DNA of 64,000 nucleotides. Origin: Chlorops oryzae (taxonomy: Eukaryota; Arthropoda; Insecta; Diptera; Chloropidae). Every line of letters begins with the position of its first letter. Positions within the stretch are counted from its first letter, which is position 1. A program made the position numbers and the translations under genes. The stretch is taken from the NCBI GenBank assembly GCA_020466095.1, contig CM035807.1:109328906-109392905 (forward strand), in the 5' to 3' direction. The notes beneath the pieces were generated by a model. It worked only from the letters and a program-made list of their open reading frames with translations, did no database searches and had not been told where the DNA came from. Shown here one piece after another: positions 31,401-42,697 of the stretch.

Positions 31401-34400
31401 ATAAACAAAAATAATTATAATTAATGCGTAATTAATAAAAAACTAAATAAAAAAAAAAGAATTGTGAGATGTTGACCTTAATTACACGAGCTCAAGAAAT
31501 TGAAGGAGAGCACCTTCATAGTTATGTAGGAAGTTGAACTGTCAATATTTTTATGATGTTCTTTAAGTATTTATATGTATGTGCGTAATCAGCAAAAACA
31601 GCTTAAGTTGTTCTTACGTTCAATTAAATCAAGTCTAACCTGCGTTGTGGGTCTTATTATCAAAAGCGCTATCCACAGTCGAAGAAAGCCCACAAGCGGC
31701 CCGAAGGCCACTAACAAATAGGCGTAGTCTCCACCAGATCGTGTAATACTTGTTCCCAGCTCAGCGTAGCACAAGGCACCAATCGTTGACAATGTTCCGC
31801 AAGCGGCCCATATCAAAAGAGACGATCCAACGGAACTGCAAAAAAAGAAAAGTAACACAAATATTTAAAAGATATAAAATGAATTTGAACGCGCTCGCTC
31901 GTTATTGGATTCATGAAACTAATTTATTGTTGTCTGCACATTATTTATTTAATTGAAGAGCTTATCGCGAATTCAACTCAATTGAAATTAATTTTTTTTT
32001 TGCTCACACTGAACACGAATCGAACAAAAATTATTTATATGATGGATTATATCTAATGTGCAATCGTCTTAGCGGCGGAAACGGTTGAATTTTCATACAG
32101 GATTTCAATAGAAAATTGTTGAGAGCTTCATTTTCCTACACTTGGTCAACCTCCGTGCCGTAGTTGGTTGAGATGCTAACTTGCGAGAGACGCTGGGGTT
32201 ACCCTTAAGGGGGTCTTCTCATTGAGCAACTTTTTTTTCGACTTTTTTTTTTTGCATTTATTTATAGCTTGGGTAGTTGTGAATATGCCCCTAAAAGGAT
32301 TTTTTGAAATTCGAAATAGTTTAGAGGATATAGCCTTCTTTGTCGAGCAAGATCTGCGCTAAAACGAGTAATTTTTGCGTTGCTTCAAACTTTAAACGCG
32401 TTTATCTCGAAACCACGTTTTTCGAACTGGCGGCCATGATATCTCCAGTTCAACTGAACCGATTTTCATGAAACAAAGTGGAATCGACGCAGAATTGTCA
32501 CCATTCTCGGGTGAACCTCGACCATAATTTTAAAAAATTTTTTACTATTTTTTTTTTTACACTAAACTACAAAAAAAAAGCCCGAAATTGAAATTTTTTT
32601 TTGAATGGCCGCCATTTTGTCAAAAAAAATCACAAAATTAAGCCTGAGGTTCACCCGAGAATTACATCTATACTGATTATAACCCCGTTTTTTTTTTCAC
32701 TTCGGACGCTCCGGAGACCCGGAATCGTGGCCGCCGTGACGGCACCTTTTTTTTCACCACCAACTTTGAAGTCTCATTACTTTTTGAACAGCCCACGTAT
32801 CGAGGCAAAAAAATTTTTTTTATTTACTTTGAACCTTTTGTAATACAATAAATAAAAAAAGGTTTTCAATTATTCTTTGCGTTTTCAAATAAGAATTTTT
32901 TTAAAAAGGGTCCAAAAAACGGGTTTTCAATGAGAAGACCCCCTTAATGATGGCAGCCACATTAACCAACCTAACCAACATGATCAGAAAAATTGTTGAG
33001 ATCTATAAACAAATGAATTATGGAAAGATACAAGAACCAAGGCCTACAGTTGAAGCTTTATTTCAATAGAAAACAATGGAAAAAAAAACACTAAACTAAA
33101 ACAGTGCTTGACAAACTTTTAATGTTATTGGAATTATATTAATGCTGCATTTTCCTGCCCAGCTTCAGCTCTTTATGACTTCCATAACTTCGCGTAGAAA
33201 CTTTTGCACTTCTGCATCTTGCAGCAGAGCTCTTCTTTTCATGCTCAGAACCATGCTCAATATATCTGGACATATTTTGTCTTTGTCCTTGGGCCTCGTA
33301 TCGTTATCCATAATGCTGCCATCCATACTGCCATCATCGATGGATTGCGGATTGGGAGCCTGTGGAAGCTGTTGGTGTTGTTGCTGGTTTTTCGAATTTT
33401 TTCGCTTTTTTCGCACCCCAGCACTTTCTATGGATGCAGTTGATGATGTTGATGTGGCTGTTGTTATTGTTGTTGTTGTTATGTTTGTTTCGATTGGCGA
33501 TATAGATGTTGGCATTGTCAGAGCGATTGCAGACGGTGATGATGTACAATTTTTATTGTTTCGCCTTTGATACGGTCTGCGGGGTTTCGGTGGCGATTTG
33601 TCTGGACCTACTGGCGTTCTCTGTTGATGCGAATCCGTTGAAGCAATTCCCGTTTGTGTGATGATGATGATGATGTTGAGCACTCCAGTAGCAAACGACG
33701 TTTTACATGCAAATTTAGACGTTCTTTAATGTCGTTTATGGACTTTTTTGTTTGGATCTCCTCCTCGCATTTGATTACTTGAAGATTTTCAGGCAATTCG
33801 TCCATGGCGAATGAATTTCTCGTTCTTGTTTATTTTGCTTTGCAATTTAAATCGGCGGCATAATTCTAGTATCTGGACCGTTTCTGGGATCTTTGCTTTT
33901 TTGATGCCAACTTATAGAAAATGACCCACTGATTCCAAATCCGCGATCCGTTTTTTGGGGGTCGCCTCTAGTTTAGGAGATATCGACCTTTAAAGTTCGT
34001 ATGAAAATGCAATGTAAACATTGTGAAAACAGACTGACAGCTGGTTATGCTGCTGCCAGATGTCATGATTTGAAAAAATCTACCAATTGGTAGATTTAAT
34101 ATGTGAATGTTCATAATATGGAAATTATTATGGGAATTATTTCAAATATTTAATTTTTGTTAAAGAAATAATTAAACAACAAAACGAAAAAAAATCGCCT
34201 GCGGCGCTATTTCCAAAAACAACAAAATATTACATTATGGGTCCTCATGCAACACATTTACACCGTGTAAAGTGAGTGAAGTAAGTAAAACTGTCAAAAT
34301 TGCATACAAAATTTGACAGTTTTACGAACTTCACTCAGCTTACACGGTATAAATGTGTTGCATGAGGACCCTTATAGCACTGACAGACATAGGTATTTTA

Positions 34401-37400
34401 CACCATGATGGTGTGAAGTCTAGGTGACACACATAGGTATTTCTCAAAAGTCTACCTTAGCCAACATAGACTTTTTATAGACTTCACACTACATTGAAAG
34501 GGAGGATTTATTGTGGACTTCTTAGATTGGTATGGCAACGCTGCACAAAATTAAACGAAATATCGATTATTTTATCGGAAAACCGGATGTTGAAATTTCT
34601 AATTTCAAGTAATTTATGCGAAATGCATGAAATTAATTCCATCGTATGGATTTATATAACAAACAAACGATATTTCCATAGACTCTTTTGAGATAAAATC
34701 GAGGCTAAATGCTACCGAAAATGTTTTTATTGTTTTTGTTGTTGTTTTAATTTTCAATTATCAGCTGTTTTAAAGAAGTCCACAAATAGAAATCCACAAT
34801 CAATTTACAGTGTGTCACCCCAACATAGACTTTTTTCATTGTAGTGTGAAGTCTATAGACTTTACACCATATGTCTGTCAATGCTATTATTATTATACAA
34901 AAACTTAAAATTATGTTAACATTTTTATGTTTTTTAAAAGTATGGCAACACTTCTCATCAAAAATTTACACATTTTAACAAAAACGAATTCTAAACAAGT
35001 GGCAACTACGCAAATGTCAAAATAGTGTAAAAATCAGTACGATTTTGGGCGTTTTTTAAATCGTTATATCCAATATCGTTCCAAAACAACAGCAAAGATT
35101 TTTTTTTTTTTATGAAACCAGAAAATCAACAAGGTTTTGGTCACCTTAAAATGAGTTGCTTAATTTTTTTTTTTTTTTAATTTCATTAAGAATTGGGTAA
35201 AATGCATGTTACAAAACAAGTTTCGCATTGGCTAATTCCAATAACCATTAAAACATTTTCAACCATCGATTAAGTTCAATTGCTTTGCGACAAATCCACA
35301 TTTTCATTAATTTCAAAGCACATGAACCGGAAAAACACCTTTAAGGCAGGAAATATTGAAACTTTTGCCTGCTGGTATATTATTGCAATAATTAAATTAA
35401 CTTCAGACAGAGATGAAGTTCTTATGAGAGGAATAAGACTCGGAAAAAAATGCAATAAAAATGACGAAAAACGCTTAAAAATCTTTGAATAAATACTGTT
35501 AAAGTCTCCCAGCTCACTCCTGTGAAAAATGTCCTTAACTCATTAACGGCGGACGGGAATTTAAATACCCATAAATTAAGCCATTAAAAATAAATCTAGC
35601 TTGAGGTAGGTGAAAGGTATCTTAAATTGGTTTTATCGTGTAGGTAGAGGAGAGATCAGACTACTTTAAAAATATTTTGGGGTCATATAGAGTCATGTTT
35701 AGAAGGGTTGTTCACGAGTCAAATTTGCAATGTTCAAAAATTTTTAAAACAATCGAAATTTTTTCTGGGATGTCCCTCATAAGTCCGTTTTTACACACAC
35801 CAACAATTGACCGATTTCTTTTTTACGATTTTTCATCTAATCGGAACGAAGGAGTGTTTTTATTGATACACTTTGCAAAAAAAAAAATAATTCATTTAGA
35901 GCCCTTTAACAGCGAAATGGGTAGAAAAATACTCATGTCCTGCTGGCTCAGGGGTGGCAGGGAAAAAAAAATTTTTTTTTTGTCAATATAAATACCATAA
36001 GTAATGTCTGTGTGAAGTTTTGTAAAAATCGGACAACGGAATCTAGGGTCAGTCGTTAATGAGTTAAGGACTATGTTTTATAGTATAAAATTCATTAAAA
36101 ATATTTTATTTTGAAGGGGTTTCATTTCCAATTTTTCATTGCAATTGAAAATTCAATGCAAGAAAATATTATTAAGCATGAAAAAATGATTATTTAAATT
36201 TTTTTGGGCACTAGTGAAAGATTCTAAGGGCATTTTTGAGATGCCTTAATTTCGAAACTTTAAGCGGAATTTGTCCATCGTTTTTAACACAATAGTGGTA
36301 ATTCAAGCAACAGTGCAATCGCAGTGTGCAATATTTGCAACTTGTCAAATTGCGTACAAAAAAGAGTGCAACTATTGCACACTGCGATTTGCACTGTGCT
36401 TGAATACCACTTATTTGTTTTTGTCAAATTAAGGAAAATTTTTCCGAGCCCTAGTGAGGAATAAGCAAATATAATTTTTAGTGCAAAAACCGTAACTCAA
36501 CATGTGCATTATGTACTTTCTACGATTAAGGGCAACGTAGTTTGCACATAACTAACGTGTAATCTTATTATAATTTTTTTCTACTTTTTATGCAAAAAAC
36601 TAACGTGATGCCACAAGATATCGTAAATCAATGCTTAAGTGCATTGACAAAGAAGATTTCACGTTGAAGCAAGTATTTGATATCGACTATTCACATTGAA
36701 CATTTGAGGTCACCGTTTAATGAATTTTCCCATAGGGGATGCGTTTGTTTAGTTTATTTATTAATATTTTTTTCCTTTTTCGATAACAATCTACATAAAT
36801 AAATGCCACGAAAGAGGGGGAAAATCGAAGCTAATAATTGATGTAACATAAAATTCGCAATTTATTTGAATCCACTAACAAAGCCAATATTTATCAAAAA
36901 AACGACAAATAAACTTGATCTTTTAGAAAGCGATTCGGTTTCCTTTTCTTTTCTTTCCCTTCATTTTTTTTGCTTTAATGCATTCCCACTTAAAGGCGCT
37001 CCAAGTGACACTTCAAATAAAATCGATAAACCACTTTTTATGAGAAAGGTTTCAATTTCAGTTTCAGTCCCTCTACCAAATTCTGAAGGAAATTGAAAAA
37101 AAATGGAAAAATTTAAATAAATTAGCCGAACTGCCGTTGGAGCTTTTGCGCGGCAACAAGTGCAACGACTCGAAGCAATTCAAAACCGCACCGCGCTGAC
37201 TTATAACAAATGAATTAAGGTCGCAATTCGATTTATTGCAATTTGTGCTCGAAAAGAAAAATTACTTACTCGGTGTAGAAGAAAACCGGTGTAGGCGAAA
37301 TGAAAATTCCAGATCCTATGATTGTTCCAACAATGATTGCCACTCCATTCATTAAAGTCAGTTTCCGTTTAAGCACAATTTTCCCCTTCCCATCCCCATC

Positions 37401-37537
37401 CATCCATCTCCATCGCCATTCGCATCGTCTAAATGCAGATTATCCGATTCAACAGTTGGCTTTGCTTCTTCGCTTTGACCACGTTTCGGCAATTCGACCA
37501 GAGAGGTCGTAACTCCATTCGCGTATCTTTCGCTCAT
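28407..37537 (-). CDS. SLC7 amino-acid transporter, LAT/y+LAT light chain
   Basis: Six coding exons on the minus strand: 37270-37537, 31640-31835, 31290-31392, 30934-31201, 28878-29202 and 28407-28811, all with GT/AG borders and matching phases. Exon 1 carries TM1 with the GTIIGSGIF signature; exon 2 carries TMs 2-3 with [18 protein letters not shown]; exon 3 has FEDCSPPE, whose Cys is the one that forms the disulfide to the 4F2hc/CD98 heavy chain in this family. Exons 4-6 give the remaining helices. From the downstream ATG at 37403 the product is 476 residues. From the more convincing ATG at 37537 the frame is off by one and must shift in the (GATG)n run at about 37391-37409. Family role: exchange of large neutral or cationic amino acids across the plasma membrane. 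It resembles Drosophila minidiscs-type transporters, but I do not assign a symbol. Confidence 0.85.
29430..30156 (-). mobile_element. TTAA-flanked MITE, copy 2, in SLC7 intron
   Basis: A 727-bp copy, reverse relative to copy 1, with the same GGGGGTCTTCTCATTGA ends and TTAA at 29426-29429 and 30157-30160. It sits in the intron between the fourth and fifth coding exons. Confidence 0.75.
30685..30916. mobile_element. CATGATAC MITE, copy 1, near SLC7 splice donor
   Basis: A 232-bp element with inverted ends CATGATACAAGAAAACAAG, flanked by exact 8-bp duplications TATAAAAG (30677-30684 and 30917-30924). It lies in the SLC7 intron with its nearer end 17 bp from the end of coding exon 4 (30934). CATGAT ends with 8-bp duplications recall the P superfamily; hAT is the alternative. 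Copy 2 is in OSTC. Confidence 0.75.
32209..32943 (+). mobile_element. TTAA-flanked MITE, copy 3, in SLC7 intron 1
   Basis: A 735-bp copy in the same orientation as copy 1, with TTAA at 32205-32208 and 32944-32947. Internal sequence is nearly the same as copies 1 and 2 apart from homopolymer lengths. Confidence 0.75.
33165..33805 (-). CDS. unrecognised low-complexity protein nested in SLC7 intron
   Basis: Two overlapping minus-strand frames probably form one gene. The first starts with ATG at 33805 and encodes a charged N-terminal segment beginning [16 protein letters not shown]. The second runs to the stop at 33165 and encodes a Pro/Arg-rich part, a Thr/Ser-rich part, a basic KKRKNSKNQ stretch, a Gln/Pro-rich part and a regular C-terminal helix ending [11 protein letters not shown]. 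They meet in a (CAT)n tract at about 33659-33676, where a repeat-length change would shift frame; either an assembly indel or a pseudogene explains this. It is intronless, so a retro-copy is possible. I do not recognise the family. A nuclear protein is a guess from the basic patch. Confidence 0.45.
33920..34130. repeat. dispersed repeat, copy 1 (inverse copy near 42430)
   Basis: Shares phrases such as GATTCCAAATC, CCGTTTTT, GTCGC, CTAGTTTAG and CAATGTAAAC, in order, with the reverse complement of about 42420-42595. Non-coding; no ends are visible. Confidence 0.4.
34239..34371. mobile_element. 133-bp hairpin MITE
   Basis: An almost complete palindrome with ends GGGTCCTCATGCAACACATT and its inverse. 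TTAT flanks both sides (34235-34238 and 34372-34375), a possible 4-bp duplication. It stops five bases before the next MITE. Confidence 0.6.
34377..34884. mobile_element. TA-flanked TIR element, 508 bp
   Basis: The ends GCACTGACAGACATA and, as reverse complement, GCATTGACAGACATATGG are inverted, with further inverted blocks (GTGTGAAGTCTA, CATAGACTTTTT) inside. TA is present on both sides. No transposase frame. Confidence 0.6.
35532..36070. mobile_element. possible TIR element, 539 bp
   Basis: The ends TCCTTAACTCATTAACG and its inverse are clear. Flanks do not show a convincing duplication. No transposase. It lies in SLC7 intron 1. Confidence 0.45.
36294..36411. mobile_element. 118-bp hairpin MITE
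   Basis: The palindrome has arms AGTGGTAATTCAAGCA and TGCTTGAATACCACT with internal GCACACTGCGATT matched on both arms. The duplication is unclear. Confidence 0.5.
36412..37262. other. SLC7 intron 1, no further feature
   Basis: AT-rich intronic DNA next to the first coding exon. I see nothing coding. Confidence 0.4.
37391..37409 (-). repeat. (GATG)n microsatellite in SLC7 exon 1
   Basis: CATCCCCATCCATCCATC on the plus strand. It separates an acidic N-terminal frame (start 37537) from the frame of TM1; a change of repeat length moves the frame. Confidence 0.6.
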
Positions 37538-37570
37538 TTCGCTCGATTGAGCAATTTCAAATGTTCGCAC

Positions 37571-38366
37571 TCACAGAATCACTCACGGAATACCACAGAC
37601 TTCAGTGACTTAAAGTTTTCGTTTTATTTTTTCGATATTTCACAAATGTTGCGCTTTTATTTTTGTTGTTCTGTCATAATTTTATTTTTATTTTCTGTTT
37701 TCAAAGAGAACACAAAAATAATCCGCCTCGCTCAACCGCACTCAACCAGCAACAAGAATCGAATGGAAAACGTGCGCGCTGCCGACAAAATTTAACCCGT
37801 AAATGCCTAGTCTGAGCACAAATTATAGGGTAAATTTTAATATGTAGCTAGCAACCGTAATCATTTTGCTTTTTTCTTCAAACAACTTTATTTTCACCTA
37901 GAGTTTTAGGTAATTTTTTGAGAGACCTCGATCAATTATACCTTATTTCGAGTTTCAATAAAGACGCATTGCAGTTTCACATATTCCTGCGCTTCTGCAT
38001 TAGGCGACAAGATACCTGAGTGACATCAGAGAGGAGGAGTTGTCCTAACCTTCTTCGGTTGCCTGTCGTTCATAAAGGAAAAATTCTCTCATGTGTTTTC
38101 CATACACCTTCCACTTGTGTGGTTGAAAATGGGTTAAAAAATTCACACATGCGGTAAATAGAGCGCATGCACAGGTAACAAACTCTGAGAAGAGAAAAGT
38201 GAAAGGTTTTCGCCACAAAAAAATTAAGCTGACCAGATGCTCCTTGCCTAATTTTTAAAAAATTGGTCAAAATACGAAATTGAAACAGAGAATTCTATTT
38301 AAAAAAATGGCTAACTGAGCAAAAATATCTGCAAATCGAAAATGCCAATTTATGAATATACATATA
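37571..38366. other. region upstream of SLC7 exon 1
   Basis: Probably 5' UTR and promoter of the minus-strand transporter near 37571-37800, then non-coding DNA to the mariner. No TATA box can be chosen with confidence. Confidence 0.35.
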
Positions 38367-39646
38367 CGAGGTATCTTCGCCTTTTATATTCGGAGATTGA
38401 CACCTTCTGGTGTTGCAATCTGTCAAATGAAAGCTCTATCGCAGAGTTTGACATTTTTTGGCTTATACGTACTCAGAACGTTTTGACATACGAGCGCTAT
38501 TTGTGTTGTTTATAGTCGGTCCAAAAATGGAATTAAATCGTGAACATTTTCGTGCGATTATTTTTTACAATTTTCGACGTGGATTAACACAGCAACAGTG
38601 CATGGATGAACTTAATTCAATTTGTGGCGATGAAGCTCCATCAAGGACCAGTGTTTATCGATGGTATGGTGAATTCAATCGTGGTCGTAGTTCACTCCAA
38701 GACGAATTTCGTGAAGGTCGTCCGAAATCAGTTGTTGTTCCGAAAACCATTGATGCTGTGCGCGAACTGATATTGCAAGATCGTCATGTGACCTATCGTG
38801 AGATTGAGGCAACCTTGGGCATTAGTGGTACCAGCATACATTCAATATTGCATAAACATTTGACTGTCAAAAAAATTTGTTCGCGTTGGATCCCACACAA
38901 TTTGTCAATCGCTCAAAAAAAGGCTCGTGTCGATTGGTCGAAGGAAATGCTCAAAAAATACGATCGCGGTGCTTCGAAACACGTCTTTGACATCGTGACA
39001 GGTGATGAATCGTGGATTTACGCGTATGAGCCCGAAAGTAAACAGCAGTCGACTGTATGGGTGTTTCAAGATGAGCCAAATCCAACAAAAGTTGTTCGCG
39101 CACGAAGCACTTCCAAGCAAATGGTCGCCTGTTTTTTCGGAAAATATGGACATGTCGCAACCGTACCACTAGAACAACGCAGAACAGTCAACTCTGAGTG
39201 GTACACAACCATTTGTTTGCCAGTTGTCTTCCAAGAAATCAGGAAAACCAACCGCCGAAGACGGATCACTCTTCACACGACGATGCGAGCACTCACACAT
39301 CGGCTCAAACAATTGCATTTTTGAGCACCCAAAACATCGATTTGATGGGTCATCCGCCGTATAGTCCTGACTTGGCACCGAATGACTTCTTTTTATTCCC
39401 GTACGTAAAAAACAAACTAAGAGGTCAACGTTTTTCGACACCTGAAGAAGCGGTTGCGGCATTCAGAATGCATGTTTTAGAGATACCTCAATCAGAGTGG
39501 CAAAAGTGCTTCGACAATTGGTTCAAACGCATGCAAAAGTGTATAGATCTTCATGGAGAATATTTTGAAAAACAATAAAGTGATTTTCGATGATTAATAT
39601 TTGTTTTTGTTCTCCACTAATCCCGAAATATAAAAGGCACCCCTCG
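38367..39646 (+). mobile_element. mariner element, 1280 bp
   Basis: A complete element with imperfect inverted ends (CGAGGTATCTTCGCCTTTTA left; CGAGGGGTGCCTTTTATAT as reverse complement right) and a TA duplication at 38365-38366 and 39647-39648. It carries one transposase gene with a single frameshift. Confidence 0.85.
38527..39578 (+). pseudogene. mariner (D34D) transposase, one frameshift
   Basis: ATG at 38527 opens an N-terminal paired helix-turn-helix DNA-binding region (FYNFRRGLTQQQCMDEL, RTSVYRWYGEF). The first catalytic Asp is in VTGDESWIYAYEPE. Near 39274 the frame moves by one base just before the second catalytic motif, which reads HDDASTHTS in the next frame; that frame then gives YSPDLAPNDFFLFP with the third Asp and ends at 39578. 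A single lost base in CTTCACACGACG accounts for it. Everything else looks intact, so the copy is young or the shift is an assembly error. It belongs to the mariner family; the subfamily is not certain (mellifera/capitata-like). Confidence 0.85.
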
Positions 39647-39648
39647 TA

Positions 39649-40090
39649 TATGTATATGTATGTATGTATAGATTGGTCTTAAGTATCCATTAAGAATATA
39701 CGGTAATCTCAAAGAAACTATGCTGATTTCGAATGTTTGCAAACAACTCTAAACATTGCGTCACCCAAACAAGACCCGATATCCATAATTAACGGAAATT
39801 GAAGTTTCATTTTTGTGGAATTCAATGACAGATTGGTGGCTCTTAAAGAATGAAAAGAATTTATTACAGTTGCCGTAATTTTCGATAAATTTCGGTGAAG
39901 AGCTGCGATAAAAACTATGCTTAGCGTCACCATGTCTTTAACTGATAATGACTTCCAGAAGCACGTTGAGATTGGATATCAATAAAATTAAGAGTAGCAC
40001 GCGGCCAGGGGCATTTACTCAAATATCAAATTGTATTCAAAGATTTCCGAAATTTATATTTTAAGATAGCAATCTTACAAAAGGTTCCGT
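39649..40090. other. non-coding stretch
   Basis: ATGTATGT repeats at 39650-39670, then AT-rich DNA. I see nothing coding. Confidence 0.4.
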
Positions 40091-40667
40091 AAGGGGAGGT
40101 TCTAGTCAAAGTCGACCAAAAAAACTTTTTTTTTTTGCTTTATTTTCATCCGTCAGGTCTTTAAAATGTGTAGGCAAAAGGATATTTCTTCGTCAAACCT
40201 TAAACGCGTTTTTCTCAAAACACATTTTTTTGCGCGGGGCGCCATTCCGCTTCAACTACTAAATGAAAAAAAAATTGTTTAGTATTTTTTTTAACGTTAA
40301 AACAAATAAAAAGAGGCAAAAAGAATGTTTTCTTTTCAAAGGGCCCCCATTTAAAAAAAAAGGGTTTTTTGAAAATCGGATCTTCATAAGGCCCCCCAAA
40401 TTTCATCTACTTTAAGATTTTTTTTTGGCTTTTTTCGTTTCAGGGCTGTAGAGTGCCCCGCGCACACTGTCCACCGCCGCGCACGACCTTCGTCAGTGAG
40501 AGCTAGAGCCGCCATTTTGTATTATTTTTATTCGAAAAAAATTTGTAAACTTCTTAAAATATAGACAAATAACTGCCACAAAAGTGTTTTAAAAAACTAT
40601 GATGTACTCTAAAAAAAAAATCATGAAATTACGCACATTTTCGGGCCTCTGGACTACAACCTCTCCT
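40091..40667. mobile_element. TA-flanked TIR element, 577 bp
   Basis: The ends AGGGGAGGTTCTAGTC and, as reverse complement, AGGAGAGGTTGTAGTC are inverted, with TA on both sides. The interior has a GC-rich patch (40444-40500) but no transposase. Confidence 0.5.
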
Positions 40668-41785
40668 TAAATACTCTTTTTTCATTTTAAAATATATTTA
40701 TTTTTTTAATGATTTGCTAATGGAAATTATTTATCGAAAATTTTTCTGAATATGATTCTCACCTTTATACCTATGCAATTCAATTTCAAAATTTCTTTGT
40801 GAAATTTTCGTCAGAAAGCTCGATGCAAGCAATTTGAGAAGAACCAATTTATCCATTAAACATGCTTACTCAACTCAAAAAGAAAAAAAAAGGCAAACGA
40901 ATAACTACAACCCAAGGAAATCATGAGAACAGTGACTGAAGACGTTTTCTTTTACTTTGCAATTGCAATTGAACTTTGCAGAATTTGTCACTTTCTCTTC
41001 ATTACAGTTGAAGTCAAAATAATGTAGACGCTGCTTTTCAAGGGGATCCCATTTCAACTGAATGGAAAATCTTTTATTTCAAATATTAGCGGGATTGAAT
41101 GGTTTTGTAAATTTTACTGCTGTCAAAATTTGTATGAAATTTTTAAAAAATCGAAATGTGACAATAGGTCTGTTCCCGATATTGTTCCCGTACCGTAAGG
41201 GTTTAACGATTGAAACTAGAAAAGTTATCATTTTTAAAGCCCTCTTTTATATCTCCCCAGAACTTATCCTCTTGCCAGGGCTAAGATTTAGGCGGACGAG
41301 TCGGGCAAATGCCCAGAGCAGCAACGTCAGATGTTTGTTTTATACTATTTGAGAGCGCCTAGCTATAGAGTACCAAACATTGTTCTTGTTTTCCATGTTT
41401 TCAATAACCATTTATCTTTTAATGCGAATATTATTCTTATAAATAAAAAATATTGAAAAAAATTGATCATTTTCTTTTCACAAAATAATTTTTTGATTCA
41501 CTATTTATCGCTTTGGTGCTTTACGAAAAATGCGAAATGACGATTGAATATAAAATTTCGTGCGAGGAAATTATTAATGAAAATTCTATAACTGTAATAC
41601 AAAAATATTTTTCTTACATCATTTTTTTACACTTCGCATCAAAATATAAAAAGCTATTGAGTAACATATGTAATAGATACCAATGCACTATCCGTTACTA
41701 CGTCACAGCAAAAAACGAGAGAGCACGAACTGGCGCTATCTATATTTTTTTTTCTTACATTTGAGAATTTACCTAGTTTGTCCTG
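40668..41785. other. gene-free stretch
   Basis: AT-rich DNA with short chance frames. A GC-rich patch near 41270-41330 looks like repeat DNA but has no definable ends. Confidence 0.35.
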
Positions 41786-42004
41786 ATGGATGAATCTGAA
41801 GAACAAAGAATCTGTCTGGAGTTTTGTGCTTCCAATCAAATTCAGCCGGATGATGCCTTTAAGATGTTACAAAAGTGTTATGGAGAATCAGCAATGCCAA
41901 AAAATGAGATAGATCAATGGTTCAAAGATCACGCTAAAACGGAATCCAATCCACATTCAATAAAAAAAAAAATACTAAACACTCGTAGCAAGAAGGGGAA
42001 ATAA
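41786..42004 (+). pseudogene. mariner-type N-terminal HTH fragment, 72 aa
   Basis: The frame starting MDESEEQRICLEF resembles the first helix-turn-helix of mariner-family transposases (EQR-hydrophobic start, then AFKMLQKCYGESAM and a WFK motif), and then runs into a Lys-rich tail and a stop. No catalytic domain follows. It is most likely a transposase fragment; a small domesticated DNA-binding protein is possible but unsupported. Confidence 0.5.
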
Positions 42005-42419
42005 ATGACTGATTAGTTGAAACACTTAATGTAATTTAAGAATTAAGTGATGAAAATAAAGGCGAAAATGTAGAACTTCAAGAAAATTGTTAAAATTCAT
42101 TTCTCGAACATGCAATTATCTATAGATTTGGGATTTACATAGGATTGGAAGAACGAAAAAAACTGCCCTAAAGTAAATTTGTTGCAAATTTGAGTTGCGT
42201 CTAGTTTTGGAGATATCGCGCTTTGAAAATTTGCCCAAAATCACATTTACTTGGAGACTTGTGTAGTTGCCACATTAACCAGTGCGCATAATGCAGTGCT
42301 TTCAAATAGAAGTTGTTAAAATCGAACTAATAATTTACGCTACTGTAATGAGAGGCTCAAATTCCGTATATTTTCCTTTTAAAACTCATTTTGTTTCAGA
42401 TCTCGAACATTTAGAAATT

Positions 42420-42595
42420 AAATCTACCAATTGATGGATTTTTCAAAACATTAAGACTGGCAGCGCTATGATGAGCCTTCGGTCAGTTTTCACTTGTTTA
42501 CATTGTGAATTCATACAAACTTTGAGTCGCTTCATTTTCTAAACTAGACGCGACCTGCCGAAAAACGGATTGCAGATTTGGAATCAGGAGTTTAT
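42420..42595. repeat. dispersed repeat, copy 2 (inverse of 33920-34130)
   Basis: Reverse-complement match to the repeat near 33920-34130, including AAATCTACCAATTG and GTTTACATTGTGAA. It ends close to the corrupted zinc-finger copy. Confidence 0.4.
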
Positions 42596-42697
42596 TCTCA
42601 ATCAACTCCCAGAATCGCCCCTAACGTAAATATATGCCATAGTTTTATTCGAGTAACGGAAATACTTTGAACTTCTACAATAGCTGTTCTAATAAGG

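Noticed and set aside
33334..33549. Asn-rich frame alternative to the nested gene
   Set aside because: It is an out-of-frame reading of the Thr/Gln-rich part of the nested gene.
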